From Pseudomonas cichorii (lineage in GTDB: Bacteria; Pseudomonadota; Gammaproteobacteria; Pseudomonadales; Pseudomonadaceae): 64,000 bases of DNA. The translations under genes and the position numbers were made by a program. Below, piece by piece: positions 41,154-50,722 of this stretch (positions within the stretch are counted from its first letter, which is position 1; each line of letters starts with the position of its first letter). Location: assembly GCF_018343775.1 (NCBI RefSeq), contig NZ_CP074349.1, positions 3,400,001-3,464,000 of the forward strand. The letters are read 5' to 3'. The notes beneath the pieces were generated by a model. That model saw only the letters and a list, made by a program, of their open reading frames with translations. It did not search any database and had not been told where the DNA came from.

Positions 41154-42299
41154 GTGAAAGTCAAGTATGTGAAGGAGATAAACTGGTCAGGCGGCCCCCT
41201 CAGCACCTACGCGATCCTCAAGGATGGCCCTCTCACAGAACAGAGCATCGTTCCCGCCCCCACGCTCTTCCTGATACACCTCGCCCAAGAAGGTCAACAA
41301 CCGAATTCAATCCGCTCCTGCGCGCATGACCTAAGAAGTTTCTTCGAGGCGCTGCAAGCTCACGATCAAGACTGGAAGCTGCTTACAAACGCAGACATGT
41401 CAGGCTATCTGTATGGCCATCTAAAAGTGGCAAGGTCGTGTTCCGACAAGTCGATCAAGCACCATATCTCCACGCTCAAATTGTTCTACGCGCACGCTTG
41501 GCAGCTCGGCATGCTTGATGCTCCAGCATCCTTCTCCTATCACTTCATTACCGATGAACAGAAGAAACAGGGCGATGGCAAGAAAAGGGCTAACTTCGAC
41601 CTGTACAATAAGTACGTCGAAAAAGATATCTTCGAAAGACTCCTGGGCAGTATCAAAGCCCAATCCGAATTCGAAAAAGAACGCGACGAGCTTGTGCTTC
41701 ACATGGGTTACTACTGCGGCCTCCGTAGTGCCGAAGTGACCGACTCCCGAAATCTCCTCACGAGTGATTTGAGGGCACGCATTGCTCAAGCCGAAAAGGC
41801 CGATGAACAAACAATAACGGTGTCGATCATTGGTAAGGGGGAGAAGCTTCGACAAGTTGACATCCCGCCCAAAGCCTTTAAAAAAATCAAAAACTTTCTG
41901 GAAGGAAGACGGGGCTCGATAGTCGATGGGCCATTAATATGTACGCGACATGGGAAAGCGCTTTTCTCCGGGCACGCGACTAACACTTTCAAATCAGCGC
42001 GCATCGCTGCCTCTGCGCATATCGACGATGTGTTGATAGAACTTCATCTCAAAGACCCACACTTGCATTTCTTGACGAAGCCCAGCTTCCTCAACTTGAC
42101 CTTTCATGCATTACGACACACGTATGCTACGAACCTTGTGGACTTCTGTTACAAACACGGGTACGACCCATGGCAATATGTTCCCGAGCAAATGGGGCAT
42201 GAAGATGAAGCTACCACTAAAGAGTATGTGATTTTCGACGGGAAACTTCACCGTCGTGAAAAAATTAGGCGTGCGTTGAACGATGATCATGATGACTGA
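41154..42299 (+). CDS. ginA: Tyrosine recombinase GinA (Tn554 TnpA-like)
   Basis: 381 aa from a GTG at 41154 with GGAAG seven bases upstream. N-terminal SAM-like core-binding domain (about 30-140) and catalytic domain (about 155-375) with all residues: Arg191 (CGLRSAEV), His318-Arg321-His322 (HALRHTYAT), His349 (MGHEDEATT) and nucleophile Tyr358 (KEYVIF). First gene of the operon; its 3' end overlaps ginB by 17 bases. Cuts and rejoins DNA at the island ends, probably together with GinB-D. The gin name is by gene order and domain content. Confidence 0.85.
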   Translation: MKVKYVKEINWSGGPLSTYAILKDGPLTEQSIVPAPTLFLIHLAQEGQQPNSIRSCAHDLRSFFEALQAHDQDWKLLTNADMSGYLYGHLKVARSCSDKSIKHHISTLKLFYAHAWQLGMLDAPASFSYHFITDEQKKQGDGKKRANFDLYNKYVEKDIFERLLGSIKAQSEFEKERDELVLHMGYYCGLRSAEVTDSRNLLTSDLRARIAQAEKADEQTITVSIIGKGEKLRQVDIPPKAFKKIKNFLEGRRGSIVDGPLICTRHGKALFSGHATNTFKSARIAASAHIDDVLIELHLKDPHLHFLTKPSFLNLTFHALRHTYATNLVDFCYKHGYDPWQYVPEQMGHEDEATTKEYVIFDGKLHRREKIRRALNDDHDD

Positions 42300-44454
42300 T
42301 ACTACCGATGCTGTTGCGGATGCCCCTGCGAGCTTGTCCACGCTTGCTCCCAACCCTATTCATAACTTCAGCCCTTCTGATACTTATGCTATCGTTGCGA
42401 TGCAAGGTGCCAAGGGTAAGAAAGTCGAGCACCGCCGCGTTGAAATACCAGAGCAATTTCATGGCTGCCCAATCTTTCGCTCTCTGTTGCGATACTTCAA
42501 CAGCACTGAGTGTAAAAACAATTCTTTGATTGATGCCTATAATAGAATCTTGAGATTTAACACTCTCGCGAATTGGGCGATCACCGAGTACCCAGGCGCG
42601 CAGGCGCTACCAGCGGCATTTATGGAAGATTTCACGCGTTATCTACGCACTGAAAAAAAAGCCAAACTCAATACCGTATGTGTGTACATGTCGGTCTACC
42701 GAACGGCATTCGATATCTTTCTGAATGAGGCCTATGGCAATCCTGCACTTGCCGATGCGGCGGCAGCCGTTCGAGAGGCCATTGTGTACATTCCTTCCGC
42801 TTCCAATCGAGCGGGCCAGGCAACTCCGAGTTTAGGGCAAATTACCAACCAGCCCAAAAAAGACGAACTGAAAATTGTAAGATCGACAATACGTTTTTGC
42901 TGTCAATTTCTCAAAGAAATGAATGAGCAGCGATTAGAGTTACTCCGTGATGAAGGTGTGATGCAACAAGTCGCTAACCTGCTTGAAAAGTGCAACGGAG
43001 ATTTCGACCAGCTGAGATATAGTACCAGTAAGACAGATCGCAGTACTGTCTACAAAGCGCTCGCAGGGGCCATTCTAAAAAGCGACAACATACGTCTAAA
43101 AGAACGACTTCTGCATAACAACACTGACTTTGCTTACGCTCAGATCGAAAGGGACTCGCCTTTGACAATCGACGAGGCAAACCGCCTGATCAAGGCAGGC
43201 CTTCGTGCCTCCGGAGCGTTAGACATCTATCCCGAAAACAGTGACCACAAATTATACTTTCACAATATCGACTACCTGTACCTCATAAAGCACACTCCCT
43301 GCGAAGAGGTGGCGTTTGCGTGGTTGCTGGCTACTGACAGGGTTCAATTGGCAGGCATCTCAGATATGCGACAAGAGGAGCTCCGGATAACGCCAAGCGT
43401 TGCGTCCCCCATCTACACTAAAAACCGAAGCGAGACGCCGATTCGCGATGTACCGATGCACCGCTCAAATTCTCTGCAATACCGCGCCTACGTTGATTTT
43501 GACAACCTGAAGATGAGTTTCTATAAACGCTTTCCTGAAACGGGAGATTTACTTTTTGACCTCCCCGTTACAGGTAACATCCAAGGAGTCGACAGCGTGA
43601 CATACAGGCCTTTGGTAATGGCCGCTTTCCAAAACACATTGCAGTACCAGGCGCTCTATGATGCGGATACTAATATTGAAATTTTCGCCGACATCATCCG
43701 CCGTGTCGCTCTGAATAATCGCCCCATCTGGAATAATAAAAAGCGACGGCATGAAAATGCGGCACTTGGTATCACGGGCCAAAATCCTACCCCGGTAAAG
43801 CGGCAAACAATTAGCGTTACCGCCATTGCCCAATCGCGCGCGATCATAGACGCCGACGGCGGCAATCCAGGCAATGAAGCGTTTGAAAAATATTCACAAG
43901 AGGTTGTTGGAGCCGATGCGACCGCGCACTCTCCAAGCGTAAAAGAAGTTGTATATATGCACGCGAGCGAGACGAAATATCGCTTGAAAAAAAGAGCATT
44001 GTTTGCATCTAACGTTGGTCACCTCATGGTAGAGGACGCCCGCAAGGTGCAAGCGGCTATTCGCGATGAAGTAATGATTAGTGTGGCAGATCTAAAGTTG
44101 ATGCTCGGTTGGTCGCAGGCAAAATCCGACGCCGGCGAATTGGAAGAATTTGACGAGTTGCTGTTATCTGCTCAAAAAGCAGGCTTCACTATTTCTCCTT
44201 TTGGACAGCTTGAGAAGGAAAGTAAAAAATTCATCATCACCAACGGCATTACAGCCGCCCTACTTATGAGCTACCGCAACGAGTGCATTAACCAGCTAAA
44301 GCACTTTTCCGTCGAAGATGAGTTAAAAGCCTTTTCAATTGCGATGCAAGCGGCGTACATAGAGGACGCACTTGAGCGATTTGACCAAAAAACCATTATT
44401 CAGGGCCAAGGCATACTTAAGAATTACACATTCCCTGCTCCAGTCGTAAGGTAA
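42283..44454 (+). CDS. ginB: GinB-like large integrase-module protein
   Basis: 723 aa, the second gene of the module. The length, position and coupling (start inside the end of ginA; ATGs at 42283, 42289 and 42292) fit GinB. I can see a core-binding-like region near 60-180 (FNTLANWAITEYPGA; FTRYLRTEKKAKLNTVCVYM) but not a convincing complete R-H-R-Y catalytic set, so it may be an accessory or diverged recombinase. The C-terminal 150 residues include YRLKKRALFASNVGHLMVED and helical segments. Confidence 0.7.
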   Translation: MIMMTDTTDAVADAPASLSTLAPNPIHNFSPSDTYAIVAMQGAKGKKVEHRRVEIPEQFHGCPIFRSLLRYFNSTECKNNSLIDAYNRILRFNTLANWAITEYPGAQALPAAFMEDFTRYLRTEKKAKLNTVCVYMSVYRTAFDIFLNEAYGNPALADAAAAVREAIVYIPSASNRAGQATPSLGQITNQPKKDELKIVRSTIRFCCQFLKEMNEQRLELLRDEGVMQQVANLLEKCNGDFDQLRYSTSKTDRSTVYKALAGAILKSDNIRLKERLLHNNTDFAYAQIERDSPLTIDEANRLIKAGLRASGALDIYPENSDHKLYFHNIDYLYLIKHTPCEEVAFAWLLATDRVQLAGISDMRQEELRITPSVASPIYTKNRSETPIRDVPMHRSNSLQYRAYVDFDNLKMSFYKRFPETGDLLFDLPVTGNIQGVDSVTYRPLVMAAFQNTLQYQALYDADTNIEIFADIIRRVALNNRPIWNNKKRRHENAALGITGQNPTPVKRQTISVTAIAQSRAIIDADGGNPGNEAFEKYSQEVVGADATAHSPSVKEVVYMHASETKYRLKKRALFASNVGHLMVEDARKVQAAIRDEVMISVADLKLMLGWSQAKSDAGELEEFDELLLSAQKAGFTISPFGQLEKESKKFIITNGITAALLMSYRNECINQLKHFSVEDELKAFSIAMQAAYIEDALERFDQKTIIQGQGILKNYTFPAPVVR

Positions 44455-44461
44455 GCAAGCC

Positions 44462-46423
44462 ATGCAAATCAACTCAAGCCAATCCCCGCTGTTTACCATG
44501 TCGCCTGAATCGCCAACCATTGCGAATAAACTTGGCGATGATTCTTTCCAGATTCAGGATCCTATGACTGGCCTTTTTTACATAATAAATTTTGCCTGGA
44601 AATGCTCCCTGCAAAAAAGGCTGTTTGCACAGATGTATTTCATTAGGGGGGATATATCACGGGGCTATGCGGACGACAAAGGACGCATCATTGTAAGTAG
44701 CCTTTCCTCTGCACGCCAAGAAATTGCTTACCTACGCGACTTTTGCGAGTACTGGGAGACAAATTTTCCAGACCGAGCACTTCAGTCCCTGTCTAGGCTT
44801 GAGATACAAACAATGCTCCGCGCCTTTATGGTAAAAAAGGAGAATAATGAGGACGGCGACCTCATTCTTGGCCCCTCCACGATGACAATGTTCTGTAAGA
44901 TTCTAGAACAAACTTATACCATGCTCCATTCCGGAAAGCTCGTGGACGGCGTCGTTCATAGAATGACTGGAGCTTTCAAAAAAAGTACGATGGAGCCTCT
45001 ACTTAAGCATCTGGAAGTTGAGTACGCGGTATGGAGTAAAGGTGGGAGCTACGGCTCAATCCCAATGACCTGTGCTTCGTTGATGCTCGCTGAAGCGATC
45101 ACCCAAATAGAATCAGATGAAGCAAAAATTGCGACTATTTTTTTTACTCAATGGCGTAGCGAAAAGACGAAAATAAAAAGCTGGTTTGGTGAAAAGGATC
45201 GCCTCGCCCTTTACAGAAGGATACAGACGCCGGGATACGTATTGTCACGTTTTGAACGAGACTGGGCGCCGTCTGCAATAAAGCTTGGTAACGCAATCGA
45301 TGCAGCAACCATAGGGCACCACGCATCTTTGCCGTGGAAAAACCAAGGCGCGCTCAGTGATTTTTGTTGCGAGCTTACCAAGGCAGCCTTGACCGTCATC
45401 ACATTATTGAGCGGATTTCGCATTTCGGAAATCAATGGAATGCGACTTGCAGATTACGAGCAAGAACCGGACGGTTCTTGGTGGTTTACCTCAGAAAACT
45501 ACAAGACCGAATCTGGGCTCGCGCATCCAAGATCTCTGCATGGGATTGCAGCAGAAGCAGCAACGCTCATGAAAAACTTGTCGGCGGTGGATACGGAAAA
45601 ATTTAACCTGCCGTTACTCCATAGGGCTTATAGGTCAGAAGCTTTTCTTGTTGCCCGTGGCACTGGCAAGTTCAGCGATGAACAGTGGCTTTCAGATGCA
45701 GGCTACAGCGGCGCCGCGTTGAGGGGCTGGTTCAAGGAGTTCTACAAGATTCATGTTGCAGAAAAGTACCCCGATGCTGGCAGGACTCATAGTGAGGTCT
45801 CGCCTCACCAAGCCCGTCATACCTTTGCAGAGTTTGCACTGCGCAGGTTTGACGGGAATGTCATGGAAAAGATCCGGGAGCATTTCCGCCATTCATATGG
45901 CTCTTTCCACACGAGGCGTTACACCCGCGAGAAACTGAGCGAGTCTGTTCGAATCAGCATGGAACGCGATTACGCCAAAGAAGTGATGGGCCGGATTGCA
46001 AATGGCAAATTGGACGATCGCTTCTATGGGCCAGCGGCCAAACGCATTGACAAAGAAATGGCAGAAATATCCGTGCTTACAGGCGATGAATTCGATGAGC
46101 GCCTCAGTGCCTTGGCTGATGAATTTGAACGGTTCACGGCATTTGAATGGGGCTATTGCGCACTGCGCGCTAATGAGCAGCATATCGCGAAGTGCCATGA
46201 CCCTAAGACTGGAACGCCTAACGTAGATCAACGCAGCACGCCGGAAGTCTGCGCGGGTTGCCCCCACAGTATGAACAATAACCTGCAGAAGCGGGAGCTT
46301 GAGCGCACAGCGATCTCACACCAATTCATTGCAGAAAACCATCCTCTCAAGGCGCTCGGTAACATGAGCGGTGAAGTTGTTCGGAAAATCGAGCGTCGTC
46401 TGGAAGGCGAGGTAACAGCATGA
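44462..46423 (+). CDS. ginC: Tyrosine recombinase GinC (Tn554 TnpB-like)
   Basis: 653 aa. Catalytic residues visible: Arg320 (LLSGFRISEI), His449-Arg452-His453 (PHQARHTFAEF), His477 (HFRHSYG) and Tyr487 (HTRRYTRE). The C-terminus has a Cys/His cluster (AKCHDPKTGTP...EVCAGCPHS, about 575-605) that could bind zinc, as in the large Tn554-type recombinase. It starts seven bases after ginB and overlaps ginD by four bases (ATGA). An active recombinase by sequence. Confidence 0.85.
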   Translation: MQINSSQSPLFTMSPESPTIANKLGDDSFQIQDPMTGLFYIINFAWKCSLQKRLFAQMYFIRGDISRGYADDKGRIIVSSLSSARQEIAYLRDFCEYWETNFPDRALQSLSRLEIQTMLRAFMVKKENNEDGDLILGPSTMTMFCKILEQTYTMLHSGKLVDGVVHRMTGAFKKSTMEPLLKHLEVEYAVWSKGGSYGSIPMTCASLMLAEAITQIESDEAKIATIFFTQWRSEKTKIKSWFGEKDRLALYRRIQTPGYVLSRFERDWAPSAIKLGNAIDAATIGHHASLPWKNQGALSDFCCELTKAALTVITLLSGFRISEINGMRLADYEQEPDGSWWFTSENYKTESGLAHPRSLHGIAAEAATLMKNLSAVDTEKFNLPLLHRAYRSEAFLVARGTGKFSDEQWLSDAGYSGAALRGWFKEFYKIHVAEKYPDAGRTHSEVSPHQARHTFAEFALRRFDGNVMEKIREHFRHSYGSFHTRRYTREKLSESVRISMERDYAKEVMGRIANGKLDDRFYGPAAKRIDKEMAEISVLTGDEFDERLSALADEFERFTAFEWGYCALRANEQHIAKCHDPKTGTPNVDQRSTPEVCAGCPHSMNNNLQKRELERTAISHQFIAENHPLKALGNMSGEVVRKIERRLEGEVTA

Positions 46424-46983
46424 AATTCAGCCTAGGGCAGTATTCCAATACCAATGAAGCCCCCGAAGAGCCTTCCTGGGTCACCTCTACAACGAAGCGC
46501 AACCTTTACTTGCACGTATGTAAGGCTTTTGATCGCATCAAGACGTCCATGGCGGCGGGCGAAAAACTCAGTGTCAAAGAAAGAAGAATCGTAGCTCGCA
46601 ACATTGCCAAAGACAGTGGTGTCCATGACAGCTTGCTGAACAAACGCCGTCAGCCTGAACTCAATGAGTTGATCGTTCAGAAGAATGCTGAACTTGAAGA
46701 ACTGTGGAAAAGCATTTCAGCCACCCAATACAGCCCCAGAATAAAGCGCACGAAGGAGGTCATACAGAACGAGCTTCGCTCACAAGCAGCTGAAATCGAA
46801 CGCCTAACCAATCTTCGTCTTTCTGAGGCGCTCACTGCGGCCATTGGTAACCAGATGGTCGATAGCCATAGAAGCCTCGTAAGCACCATCGAGTATCTGA
46901 AAGCTGAGAACGCCGAGCTTCAGTTTCGTAATGGTGAACTGAGTAAGCAACTTCGCCAGATGATGAAGGCCATCAAAAACTGA
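46420..46983 (+). CDS. ginD: Small coiled-coil accessory protein GinD (Tn554 TnpC-like)
   Basis: 187 aa, helical throughout. The N-terminal half is basic (STTKRNLYLHVCKAFDRIK; SVKERRIVARNIAKDSGVHD, an HTH-like segment), and the C-terminal part (about 105-185) is a long coiled coil. This matches the small last gene of Tn554-like and GInt modules, which sets recombination orientation or efficiency. Last gene of the coupled operon. Confidence 0.75.
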   Translation: MKFSLGQYSNTNEAPEEPSWVTSTTKRNLYLHVCKAFDRIKTSMAAGEKLSVKERRIVARNIAKDSGVHDSLLNKRRQPELNELIVQKNAELEELWKSISATQYSPRIKRTKEVIQNELRSQAAEIERLTNLRLSEALTAAIGNQMVDSHRSLVSTIEYLKAENAELQFRNGELSKQLRQMMKAIKN

Positions 46984-47013
46984 TGCCGACCAAATTTTGC
47001 CATAGAGATCCTA

Positions 47014-48078
47014 ATGCTTAAGTTTTTCCGCCACATCGCTGTTTGTCTTTTACTTTGCTGCACCAACGCCTTCGCGGCCACGAACATAGGTACCTGGAAC
47101 CTCGAACATCTCAGCATCCGGGACACGAAGGATTTTGTTGCAATCGCGAAAGTCGCAAAGAAAGTCGATTTTCTTGCCGTTCAGGAATTGATGAGTGAAG
47201 AGGCTCTTGCCGCATTGGCCAAGGAACTGACCAAACAAACCGGCAAGCAATGGAGCTTTATGGCTTCGCACGCGGTAGGACGATCGACCTACAAAGAAAT
47301 GTACGGCTTCGTGTGGAAGGATGAGGCCATCGCGTACGAGGACGGCGCGGTGACCTACCTCGATCGCAAGGATACATTTGAACGAGAGCCTTACTCCGCT
47401 CGATTTAAATCGCTCACTGACAATTCGTATTTCGTTGTTGCCACTGTCCACATTCTCTATGGCAAAAGCCAAGCTGACCGTGCCTCAGAGATAGTGGCGC
47501 TCTCGAATTATTGGTCGTGGTTGAAAGACACCTACCCAGGCAACAACCAGATCATGCTGATGGGTGATTTCAATACCCCGCCTACCTCACCTGCCTGGGA
47601 TAGTTTGGACTCAAGTGCAAAGCCCCTGGTATTGAATGGGGCATCCACCCTATCTTCCACGGACGGAAAATTCGCCAACCTTTATGACAACATTTTTGTG
47701 AGCAAGGGTTCTTCGATCAAAGTCAATTCAGTTCAGGTGTTTAACTATCCAAAATATCTGGGCCTAACCCATACACAGGGTCGTAGCGGCATTTCTGATC
47801 ACGCGCCCATTTTTCTGAATGCCGACCTCAGTAAAGGTGAAGGCTCGACGACAGTCACAACCCGCCAGGTACAGACCAAAGCGACGGCCCTTCAAGCTGG
47901 GACAAACAAAAAATCAGTCAATGTCGCCATTATTGGCAACCGGAAAACCTTGGTTTACCACCGCCCGGATTGCCCTTCATACGATGCAGTGTCAGAAAAA
48001 AATCGCGTGTCTTTCGATAGCGAAGCAGACGCGGTCAAACAACACTTTCGCCTTGCGGGCAACTGCAAGAAAACTTGA
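47014..48078 (+). CDS. Exported endonuclease/exonuclease/phosphatase (DNase I-fold) protein
   Basis: 354 aa. Signal peptide cleaved near FAA (about 21), so periplasmic or secreted. DNase I-fold residues are all present: Asn29 (TWNLEHL), Glu58 (AVQELM), His146 (TVHILYG), Asp185 and Asn187 (MGDFNTPP), Asp262-His263 (GISDHAPIF). A C-terminal extension (about 305-354) has VYHRPDCPSYDAVSEKNRVSF, resembling the small zinc-type domain found at the ends of secreted nucleases. It begins 30 bases after ginD. It is unrelated to EndA in fold, yet both are exported nucleases; the island brings one nuclease while destroying another. Confidence 0.82.
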   Translation: MLKFFRHIAVCLLLCCTNAFAATNIGTWNLEHLSIRDTKDFVAIAKVAKKVDFLAVQELMSEEALAALAKELTKQTGKQWSFMASHAVGRSTYKEMYGFVWKDEAIAYEDGAVTYLDRKDTFEREPYSARFKSLTDNSYFVVATVHILYGKSQADRASEIVALSNYWSWLKDTYPGNNQIMLMGDFNTPPTSPAWDSLDSSAKPLVLNGASTLSSTDGKFANLYDNIFVSKGSSIKVNSVQVFNYPKYLGLTHTQGRSGISDHAPIFLNADLSKGEGSTTVTTRQVQTKATALQAGTNKKSVNVAIIGNRKTLVYHRPDCPSYDAVSEKNRVSFDSEADAVKQHFRLAGNCKKT

Positions 48079-48458
48079 TGGAAGCTGTGAAGGCGCTTTA
48101 AAGGGCCGGAGATGTCGCTGAATGCTCTGCGTCCTTAGGCTGGCTGACCCAAAGCTCACATCAGGTGGGACAGGAAAAGAGCGTAAGGCGGATTGCAGAC
48201 CCAATTGCACGCTAGCTTGGCTGTTGCAGCCTCGAACCTGACAAATGACCATTGTTGAGTCGTTATTGAGGGCGCCACCGTTCCTGCACCCTGCTTAACC
48301 AGAGATACGCGTAGAGGGAACAGTGGCGCCTCAGTAGACCTCATAAACCCCTCCAGCTTTGGCGCCCTCTTCGCGAGGAGGGATTACGGCTTCGTCCGTG
48401 CTGCGCGGCACCAAGCCGAACAGCATCGCGACGAGGTTGCCAAAAAGGAACCCTTTTC
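48079..48458. other. Gene-free segment
   Basis: 380 bases. Short palindromic bits only; no reading frame with a ribosome-binding site and plausible protein. It may hold the terminator of the nuclease gene and remnants from earlier rearrangements. Confidence 0.4.
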
Positions 48459-49424
48459 TCAGTTCGGAAAACCAAAGAGGGCATATAATTTTAAGACTTC
48501 GACGTTCTCAGTATCCCCTTTCGGCTCGCGATTCTCATCGAATAGATCCGGGAATAGCTTGTAGGCCTGGATCGTCATCTCATACTTCGTAGAAGTGGTG
48601 TTTTCTCCTATCTCCGACGCCACTTCGTTGACAAAAAAGAAGTCGTAAAAATCCTGCAGATATCTGTCATCGGTTACGAAACCGGTTCGAGCAAAGCCTC
48701 GATGGGTTTGCTCTACCATCTTTGTAAGCTTCCCCACCCGCTGGATAACCTGCACATCACCTAACGCGTTACTGGAGCTGAATTCGGCGGGATTCTTCTT
48801 GAATTTCAGAACCTTCTTTGCAGCTACGCAGCCATAAACGCAGGCTACGGACGCGAGCACCAGCGGGTGTCCTTTATCGATACCCAGGCTTGTAGCGTGC
48901 TCACAGATAGCCTCAGCCGCCTTGAACCTCTTGCCCGGTGCCATGGCATTGAACAGCTCAAGGCCGTTGACGTATTCTAAAAAGTCGTGATACCGGGGGC
49001 CCAAGATCTCTGGGTGTATGCCTTTCAAATCTGCAACATACTGAGAGGCCAGGTTGATGTCCTCAACCACTCGGGCGTGCTGAAAAAAGCTGTTCAAGGC
49101 CGTCAAATCACGCGCAGCCTCTTCAATTAAGCCGTTTACATCAAATTTGCTCTTCGTGTCACTCGCCTTCTCCATGAGTGCCGGCAGGTACGAAAATCCA
49201 TTGTGCGACAAGTCATTTTCCCTTAACCAAGCCAGTGTCTGAGGCTCAGGAGAACCTTCACCAGGATCGCGCTCAAGGGAATCCTTGATATGACTAATTG
49301 TGCAGAGATCCAAGAAATACAGCGTCGGGATCATCCTGCTCCATTGCTGGTAGAAATCGATCAAACCCTGGTTTTCTGGGGTTACAGCGATTTGCATACT
49401 GAATTTCTGTTTTTTCATGTCCAT
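48459..49424 (-). CDS. Unknown island protein, possibly PIN-like
   Basis: 321 aa, soluble, no signal peptide. Two ATGs (49424, 49418) are possible. I do not recognise the family. The segment TLYFLDLCTISHIKDSL (about 34-50) looks like the first strand and Asp of a PIN-type nuclease, and FVTDDRYLQDFYDFFF (about 250-265) could supply later acidic residues, but the match is weak. The middle contains DINLASQYVADLKGIHPEI and a cysteine-containing helix. Standing alone on the minus strand beside a beheaded DUF3732 gene and the IS copy, it may be cargo of a defence locus. Confidence 0.6.
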   Translation of the reverse strand: MDMKKQKFSMQIAVTPENQGLIDFYQQWSRMIPTLYFLDLCTISHIKDSLERDPGEGSPEPQTLAWLRENDLSHNGFSYLPALMEKASDTKSKFDVNGLIEEAARDLTALNSFFQHARVVEDINLASQYVADLKGIHPEILGPRYHDFLEYVNGLELFNAMAPGKRFKAAEAICEHATSLGIDKGHPLVLASVACVYGCVAAKKVLKFKKNPAEFSSSNALGDVQVIQRVGKLTKMVEQTHRGFARTGFVTDDRYLQDFYDFFFVNEVASEIGENTTSTKYEMTIQAYKLFPDLFDENREPKGDTENVEVLKLYALFGFPN

Positions 49425-49571
49425 GTCTCTGCTGAGTTGATTCGCAGACGCAGCTCCTTAGAAGGCACTGTCCCTGTTTACCCTACTTTTACCAGAAAGC
49501 GGTTAGCTTTACCTCGGGCACTCCTTCGCGAGTGCGCTGATGCGCCGAGCCAATGAATCGCCCCGGATTCT

Positions 49572-50453
49572 CTAGACACCTTGCAAGCTCATTGCGTAAC
49601 GCTTTTCAAACTCTACCGGTGACAGCTGATTGTTGAAACCATGCCGGCGTTTTGCGTTGTAGAACATCTCGATGTAGTCGAACACATCGCTACGAGCATC
49701 TTGCCGCGTGGTGTAGATTCTCCGCTTGATACGCTCCCGCTTTAGAAGCTGGAAAAAGCTCTCGGCTACGGCGTTGTCATGACAGTTGCCTCGGCGACTC
49801 ATGCTGGCAACCAAATTATTCGCCTTCAAAAAACTGCGCCAATCGGTGCTGCTGTACTGGCTGCCTTGGTCGGAGTGAACCATCACCTCCTGTTTCGGCT
49901 TACGCCTCCAAACCGCCATCAATAACGCATCAATGGCTAGATCACTGGTCATCTGCGACTTCATTGACCAGCCAACGACCTGACGAGAAAACAGATCCAG
50001 CACCACAGCCAAATACAGCCAGCCTTCGTACGTGCGAATGTAGGTGATGTCGGTGACCCACACTTTGTTGGGTTCTACGACATCGAACTGGCGCTTCAGT
50101 AAATTGGGTGAGGCGACTGCTGGCTTACCTCCGTACTTTCCAGGGCGTCGTCGATACCCTGTCTGAGAGCGCAGCCCCTCAAGACGCATCAGCCTCGCCA
50201 CACGATGCCGACCACAATCTTCACCGACCTCGCGAAGATCATCATGGATTTTGCGATAGCCATACACTCCGCCACTCTCCAGCCATGAATGCTTAATCAA
50301 ACCCAGCAATCGCTGATCATCTTTAGCGCGTGCAGATTGCGGCTCAGACAACCAGGCGTAATAACCACTGGGATGGACTTTCAGCGTCAGGCAAAGCCGT
50401 CGAATGGAATAGTCGCCCGCGCGCTGCTTGATAAAGGCGTACTTCAGCCGCAC
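49572..50453 (-). CDS. IS3-family transposase catalytic subunit OrfB
   Basis: 293 aa in the OrfB frame, produced as OrfAB after -1 slippage. Contains the HTH_21 region (GVYGYRKIHDDLRE) and the rve DDE domain: Asp in WVTDITYI, Asp in VMVHSDQGSQY and Glu in NAVAESFFQLLKRE with downstream Lys/Arg. Intact, so the IS is likely functional. Confidence 0.92.
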   Translation of the reverse strand: MRLKYAFIKQRAGDYSIRRLCLTLKVHPSGYYAWLSEPQSARAKDDQRLLGLIKHSWLESGGVYGYRKIHDDLREVGEDCGRHRVARLMRLEGLRSQTGYRRRPGKYGGKPAVASPNLLKRQFDVVEPNKVWVTDITYIRTYEGWLYLAVVLDLFSRQVVGWSMKSQMTSDLAIDALLMAVWRRKPKQEVMVHSDQGSQYSSTDWRSFLKANNLVASMSRRGNCHDNAVAESFFQLLKRERIKRRIYTTRQDARSDVFDYIEMFYNAKRRHGFNNQLSPVEFEKRYAMSLQGV

Positions 50454-50722
50454 TCCTTGGCAAAGTACGCGGCGGCCTTTTTTAAGATGTCTCGCTCTTC
50501 AGTGACCCGCTTGAGTTCCGCTCGCAGTCGACGCAGTTCAGCGTGCTGGTCATCGTCTTGCTGCCGTTCTTCTTGAGGTTTGCTGTAGCGCTTTATCCAC
50601 GCATAGAGGCTATGCGTCGACACACCAAGACGGGCCGCTACGTCAGCGACGGGAAGCTTCTTTTCGGTCACTTGATTGACCGCTTGGGTTTTGAATTCTT
50701 CGGGATAACGCGGGTTGCTCAT
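50444..50722 (-). CDS. IS3-family OrfA (helix-turn-helix protein)
   Basis: 92 aa. HTH near residues 8-45 (YPEEFKTQAVNQVTEKKL; VADVAARLGVSTHSLYAWIK) and a leucine-zipper coiled coil at the end (HAELRRLRAELKRVTEERDIL). The frame overlaps orfB, with slippery AAAAAAG near its 3' end. Confidence 0.92.
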   Translation of the reverse strand: MSNPRYPEEFKTQAVNQVTEKKLPVADVAARLGVSTHSLYAWIKRYSKPQEERQQDDDQHAELRRLRAELKRVTEERDILKKAAAYFAKECG

